From Hyphomicrobiales bacterium (GTDB lineage Bacteria > Pseudomonadota > Alphaproteobacteria > Rhizobiales > Rhizobiaceae): a stretch of 64,000 nt of DNA. The stretch is taken from contig UCIV01000049.1 in assembly GCA_900472575.1 (NCBI GenBank), forward strand, positions 1 to 64,000, given 5' to 3'. The position numbers and the translations under genes were made by a program. Positions 60,486-64,000 of this stretch are shown in pieces (within the stretch, counting starts at the first letter, position 1; every line of letters begins with the position of its first letter). The notes below the pieces were generated by a model. It was not told the origin of the DNA, searched no databases, and saw nothing but the letters and a program-made list of their open reading frames with translations.

Positions 60486-61296
60486 CCTCATCCTCCCACA
60501 GCTCGACGAAATGATTGACCGGCCCGTGTCCGCTGCCGACCGATAAGGTGTCGGCAGCGTTTATAGCCTCGGCCAGATAAGCTTTCGCCAACTTCACCGC
60601 CTCCACCATGGATCGTCCCTTGGCAAGTTCGGCGGCAATGGCGCTCGACAGGGTGCAGCCGGTGCCATGGGTGTTCCTTGTCGTCGTTCGCGGCCCTTCA
60701 AACCAGGTCACGCCACCAACATCCACCAGTACATCCGGACTGTCGTCGCTGGCGAGATGGCCTCCCTTGATCAGCACGGCACCCGGTCCTTGCTGCAGCA
60801 AACCCGTCGCCTGGCTGGCCATTTCCGCCCGTGTCTTAGCCTCATTCTCGCCCAGCAGGACTGCAGCTTCGGGAAGGTTCGGCGTGATGACGGAAGCAAG
60901 CGGCAGCAGCCGGTCGATAACCGCTTGACCGGCATCGGAGGCAAGAAGCGGAGCGCCACCCTTTGCGACCATCACCGGATCAAGCACGATCGGAATACCC
61001 ATTGCATGGGTCTCAAGCAATTCTGCAACGGTGCGCGCAATCTGCGCATTGGCGATCATGCCAATCTTCACCGCATCGACCCTTATGTCGGCAAAAATCG
61101 CCTCGATCTGGGCGCGAACGAACTCCGGAGGCAACGCATGAATGGCGGTCACGCCCTGCGTATTCTGGGCCGTCAACGCCGTCAGCGCTGCCATGCCATA
61201 AGTGCCGCGGGCGGAAAATGCCTTGAGGTCCGCCTGTATGCCGGCGCCGCCGGATGGATCGGAGCCGGCAATCGACAAGACATTGCGAATCGTCAT
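60472..61296 (-). CDS. thiD: Hydroxymethylpyrimidine/phosphomethylpyrimidine kinase
   Basis: Ribokinase-like kinase of 274 residues, making HMP-PP for thiamine. SIAGSDPSGGAGIQADLK at the N-terminus, the DPVMVAKGG motif, and the C-terminal GTGCTLSSAIAAEL with the catalytic region (anion hole and Asp) are present. The start overlaps the thiE stop by 4 bases (ATGA). Last gene of the thiMED operon. Confidence 0.95.
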   Translation of the reverse strand: MTIRNVLSIAGSDPSGGAGIQADLKAFSARGTYGMAALTALTAQNTQGVTAIHALPPEFVRAQIEAIFADIRVDAVKIGMIANAQIARTVAELLETHAMGIPIVLDPVMVAKGGAPLLASDAGQAVIDRLLPLASVITPNLPEAAVLLGENEAKTRAEMASQATGLLQQGPGAVLIKGGHLASDDSPDVLVDVGGVTWFEGPRTTTRNTHGTGCTLSSAIAAELAKGRSMVEAVKLAKAYLAEAINAADTLSVGSGHGPVNHFVELWEDEVTRR

Positions 61297-61928
61297 TTCT
61301 TGGCCTCCGCAATTTTATCGGCGATCAATCGTGTGGTACCTTGGGGATCGGGCGATCCGCATATGGCAGATACGACCGCGAGACCCTTTGCCCCTGCGCG
61401 AAAGATTTCTTCGACATGTTGAACCTTGACGCCGCCGATCGCCACTGCGGGTATCGGGGATGCCGCCACGATCCGCGCAAGGCCTTCAAAACCGATCGGC
61501 TGCTTGTGATCCGGCTTCGTGCCGGTCGCAAAGACCGGGCCGACGCCGACATAATCAACCACCGCCGGATCGACCCGTCGCGCCAGATCTTCCGTCTCTA
61601 CGGAGAGACCAAGGATTAGCCTATCGCCAACACGCTTTCGAACCTCCGTCGCATTCATGTCTTCCTGCCCGACATGAATACCGTCTGCACCGATCGCGAG
61701 CGCGGCCTCCACATCATCGTTGACAATCAGCGACACGCCGGCCCCTGAAAGGGCAGCCTTCAGCTGCAGGCCCGTCGCGATCATCTCTGCGGTCGTTGCC
61801 TGCTTGTCGCGCAACTGCACCATCGTTGCCCCGCCCAGCACGGCAAGTCGCGCCGTCTCGACCATGCCGATCACGCGACAAAGATCCGGGTCCAGCACCA
61901 GATAAAGGGAAAGGTCGAACTGCTTCAT
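61293..61928 (-). CDS. thiE: Thiamine-phosphate synthase
   Basis: TIM-barrel enzyme of 211 residues that joins HMP-PP and thiazole phosphate. Its core motifs VQLRDK, LIVNDDVEAALAIGADGIHVGQED and GVGPVFATGTK match the family. Overlaps thiM by 4 bases at its 5' end and thiD by 4 bases at its 3' end, so the three are translated as a coupled unit. Confidence 0.95.
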   Translation of the reverse strand: MKQFDLSLYLVLDPDLCRVIGMVETARLAVLGGATMVQLRDKQATTAEMIATGLQLKAALSGAGVSLIVNDDVEAALAIGADGIHVGQEDMNATEVRKRVGDRLILGLSVETEDLARRVDPAVVDYVGVGPVFATGTKPDHKQPIGFEGLARIVAASPIPAVAIGGVKVQHVEEIFRAGAKGLAVVSAICGSPDPQGTTRLIADKIAEAKK

Positions 61929-62740
61929 GCCGGTATCACCCGCGCTACGGCATCAACGGCATCCGGCGTCACTTCCGCAAGCAGATCGAGGAAACGCACG
62001 GCAAAGGACCCCGGCGCATGAGCGTCCCGTCCCGCCAGTTCGCCAGCTGCAGCAAACAAGGCAAGCGCCGCAAGCGTTGCCTCAAACGGCTTGTCCGGCA
62101 CGGTTGCTGCAAAACCGCCGATGACACAGGTCAACGAGCAACCGAGCGCCGTCACTTTCGGCATCAGCGCAGATCCACCGAGAACATGAACGGCACGATG
62201 ACCGTCGGTGACGAAATCCCGTTCCCCGGTCACGGCGACGACACAGCCATGACGAATGGCAAGAGCGCGGGCAGCAGCCTGCGCGGAAGCCACGCTATCA
62301 CCGGAATCCACCCCCTGCCCCGATGCATGCTCTCCGGCAAGCGTAATGATTTCGGAAGCGTTGCCGCGGATCACCGTCGGCCTGTGCTCCAGAAGCGCTG
62401 AAACGGCGGCACGCCGATAGGCGGTCGCGAAATGCGCGACCGGATCGAGTATCCAGGGTTTTCCCGCTTCGCTTGCAGCCTCTGCGGCCTGCTTCATGCC
62501 GTCGAAAAAGTCCGGCGAGATGGTCCCTATATTGACGGTCAGTGCCGCCGCTATGCCTGCGAATTCCGCCGCCTCTTCCGGGCTGTGCACCATTGCAGGC
62601 GATGCGCCCGCAGCCAGCATCACGTTGGCGGCAATGTTCATCGCGACGAAATTGGTGATGTTCTGCACCAATGGATTTTTCTGCCGCATCGCTGCCAGCA
62701 ATGCGCCGGGTTTCAATGATTGAGCGGACTCGTCTGCCAT
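61925..62740 (-). CDS. thiM: Hydroxyethylthiazole kinase
   Basis: Salvage kinase of 271 residues that phosphorylates the thiazole alcohol. NPLVQNITNFVAMNIAANVMLA, the DPVAHFATAYRR region and GCSLTCVIGGFA match the family. AAAGGAGGCGCAG directly precedes the ATG at 62740. The frame is open back to 62890, but that part is the translated riboswitch. First gene of the thiMED operon; the aim is salvage of thiazole and HMP, with no de novo thiC/thiG nearby. Confidence 0.94.
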   Translation of the reverse strand: MADESAQSLKPGALLAAMRQKNPLVQNITNFVAMNIAANVMLAAGASPAMVHSPEEAAEFAGIAAALTVNIGTISPDFFDGMKQAAEAASEAGKPWILDPVAHFATAYRRAAVSALLEHRPTVIRGNASEIITLAGEHASGQGVDSGDSVASAQAAARALAIRHGCVVAVTGERDFVTDGHRAVHVLGGSALMPKVTALGCSLTCVIGGFAATVPDKPFEATLAALALFAAAGELAGRDAHAPGSFAVRFLDLLAEVTPDAVDAVARVIPA

Positions 62741-62743
62741 CTG

Positions 62744-62760
62744 CGCCTCCTTTTGAGGCG
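62744..62760 (-). promoter_or_regulatory. Shine-Dalgarno-sequestering hairpin of thiM
   Basis: CGCCTC-AAAAG-GAGGCG on the minus strand: the stem includes the GGAGG ribosome binding site immediately ahead of thiM. It is the probable expression platform of the TPP riboswitch, acting on translation initiation. Confidence 0.7.
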
Positions 62761-62802
62761 GAGGTGGACGTGGGGATGCGACGTCAAGAACGAAGACCCG
62801 AA

Positions 62803-62882
62803 CGACTCCCTCCGCCAGCATGATCTGGTTCAGGTTCAAAGGGTACTTCTCAGCCCGGCTTTCGCCGGACGCCCCTGTCATG
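62803..62882 (-). promoter_or_regulatory. TPP riboswitch (thi box)
   Basis: On the minus strand the conserved thi-box elements occur in order: GGGGCG, a GC-rich helix, GGCTGAGA, then ACCCTTTGAACCTGAACCAG and GATCATGCTGGCGGAGGGA. These form the usual three-way TPP aptamer. It lies 62 bases before the thiM start and must control thiMED in response to thiamine pyrophosphate. Confidence 0.95.
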
Positions 62883-62963
62883 ATCAACAACTACCGGATG
62901 ATGATCCGCGATTCCAGCCTTTTTACTCAAATGCGGCAAGATGCGGGCTTAGCCTTAGCCCCG

Positions 62964-62993
62964 AAAGCCGCCGTCGTATCTGGCGGCGGCTTT
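62964..62993 (-). terminator. Probable terminator of the chemotaxis gene
   Basis: AAAGCCGCC paired with GGCGGCTTT (62964-62972 and 62985-62993) with TTT after the stem on the minus strand, 36 bases beyond the chemotaxis gene stop. Confidence 0.6.
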
Positions 62994-63029
62994 TGAAGTT
63001 TCACGAGGTTCTGGGCATCTGCCTTCACG

Positions 63030-64000
63030 TCATGCGGCGCTGCTACGGTGCAAACGCGGCTGAGGCTCCTGGTAATAGGTCCCGCTGCTGTCGCTGGTCC
63101 TGAAGCGGCCGATCTTCTGGGTCAGATCCTCCACCCGGTGACGCAGGCCACGTATTTCGGCATTGTTCTCCTCGACCATGGCGGCATTCTGCTGGGTTAT
63201 CAGTTCGACGTCGTTGACAGCCTGCGTGACCTGCGTGATGCCGGTGGACTGCTCTGCGGCAGCCGAGGAAATCTGTGCCACCAGTTTTCGAACATCGGTG
63301 ACGTGAGCAATGATCCTGGAGAGTGCTTCGCCGGTTTCCTCGACGAGCTGCACGCCGCTTTCGACCTGCGTTGCACTTGCCGAAATCAACTGCTTGATCT
63401 CGCGAGCCGCACCCGCGCAGCGCTGGGCCAGTTCGCGGACCTCCTGGGCGACAACAGCAAAACCGCGGCCTGCTTCACCAGCGCGAGCAGCCTCGACGCC
63501 GGCATTCAGCGCCAGGAGGTTCGTCTGAAAGGCGATCTCGTCAATGACGCCGATGATCTGGCTGATCTTGTCGGAGGAGCGGCTGATCTCGCCCATGGCA
63601 TTGACTGCGCGTGCCACGACCTCGCCTGAGCGGACGGCGAACTCTTCGGTCTCGTTGACCGATTGAGACGTCTGACGGGCATTGGTTGCGGTGCTGCGCA
63701 CAACATCGCTCAAGTGGCGCAACGCCCGAGAGCTTTCTTCCAGTGCTGCCGCCTGCTGTTCCGTGCGTTTCGCCAGATCGTCGGCGGAGGCGGAAAGATT
63801 GGCCGTACCGCCATTGATCTCCTGCGCCGCAAAACCGACTTCGGACAAAGTCGCACGCAGAGCATCGACAGCCTGATTGTAGGTTCTGGCCATCATGACG
63901 AAATCTGCCGGGAGATTTTCGTCCATCCCCGTTGCCAGATCGCCCTCGGCCAGATTGCCGAGCACGCCCGAGAGCGCGGTCAACGCATGCTGCTGATCGG
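63030..64000 (-). CDS. Methyl-accepting chemotaxis protein, C-terminal part (cut by window edge)
   Basis: Only the last about 320 residues are in the window; the gene continues beyond 64000. A HAMP remnant (LSGVLGNLAEGDLATGM) leads into the MCP signalling domain. The hairpin tip with the CheW/CheA contact is IDEIAFQTNLLALNAGVEAARAGEAGRGFAVVAQEVRELAQR, here quoted only as its first 14 residues IDEIAFQTNLLALN. The C-terminus has no NWETF pentapeptide. TTG at 63983 is internal and not the start. Confidence 0.92.
   Translation of the reverse strand, partial: DQQHALTALSGVLGNLAEGDLATGMDENLPADFVMMARTYNQAVDALRATLSEVGFAAQEINGGTANLSASADDLAKRTEQQAAALEESSRALRHLSDVVRSTATNARQTSQSVNETEEFAVRSGEVVARAVNAMGEISRSSDKISQIIGVIDEIAFQTNLLALNAGVEAARAGEAGRGFAVVAQEVRELAQRCAGAAREIKQLISASATQVESGVQLVEETGEALSRIIAHVTDVRKLVAQISSAAAEQSTGITQVTQAVNDVELITQQNAAMVEENNAEIRGLRHRVEDLTQKIGRFRTSDSSGTYYQEPQPRLHRSSAA

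Noticed and set aside
62741..62890. Extended N-terminus of ThiM
   Set aside because: The added 50 residues translate the TPP riboswitch.

Overview
This window is a stretch of core chromosome from a high-GC alphaproteobacterium, most probably a Rhizobiaceae member (Rhizobium/Agrobacterium/Neorhizobium group). I infer this from the gene families and their order, not from a database match. The cues are a SecDF fusion, a SUF operon flanked by an ICE-like (Irr-type) iron box, a BA14K-family protein, a PmtA-type phospholipid N-methyltransferase, a class II DAHP synthase, an alphaproteobacterial-type dmpA-less thiMED operon under a TPP riboswitch, and the tmk-holB-metG-tatD-MBL gene order. Nearly every gene is intact. 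There are no insertion sequences, prophage genes, CRISPR arrays or rRNA genes.

Layout. 1-7.8 kb, minus strand: rlpA, a DacF-like D,D-carboxypeptidase, then tmk, holB, metG, tatD and a PhnP-like metallo-beta-lactamase fold hydrolase in one run. 8.1-9.8 kb: tRNA-Ser(UGA) followed by a lone, lower-GC O-antigen-ligase-like membrane gene, the most accessory-looking locus here. 10-17.2 kb, minus strand: a complete SUF iron-sulfur operon (type I cysteine desulfurase, sufB, sufC, sufD, sufS, sufT, sufA). Its promoter region carries iron-box-like palindromes and its sufD-sufS gap carries a palindromic intergenic repeat. 17.4-25.5 kb: an alpha/beta hydrolase, a small membrane protein, secDF, a DedA/YqaA-like protein, pmtA, an amino-acid permease, a HAD phosphatase and a short-chain dehydrogenase.

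25.6-32 kb: an RND efflux pump operon (adaptor and transporter, with a nucleophile-less alpha/beta hydrolase upstream on the same strand) divergent from a LysR regulator. 32-33 kb: a two-copy BA14K protein and tRNA-Lys(CUU). 33.1-39.7 kb, minus strand: an iron-type ABC importer followed by an EEP-family nuclease/phosphatase, a Nudix protein and a PhzF-like isomerase. 39.9-45.8 kb: aminotransferase, fucU, ilvC, a TetR regulator with a perfect palindromic operator, and an AraC regulator divergent from an alcohol dehydrogenase. 45.9-53.2 kb: class II DAHP synthase, glutathione reductase, a DUF2059 protein, rpiA, gph and a large L,D-transpeptidase. 53.6-59.3 kb: fumC, a diguanylate cyclase, an FMN-binding PPOx-like protein overlapping a KefB-type antiporter, and DUF971. 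59.4-64 kb: moaA, thiMED with its TPP riboswitch, and the 3' part of a methyl-accepting chemotaxis protein cut by the window edge.

I did not find a clearly undescribed multi-gene system. The best leads are small: a shared TTAACC-N9-TTAACC-type motif upstream of two cell-wall genes (rlpA and the L,D-transpeptidase), a dif-like palindrome at the left edge, enzyme-family members missing key residues (D,D-carboxypeptidase, alpha/beta hydrolase, alcohol dehydrogenase, Nudix), two different cysteine desulfurase types in one SUF operon, and a shine-dalgarno-sequestering hairpin below the TPP riboswitch.
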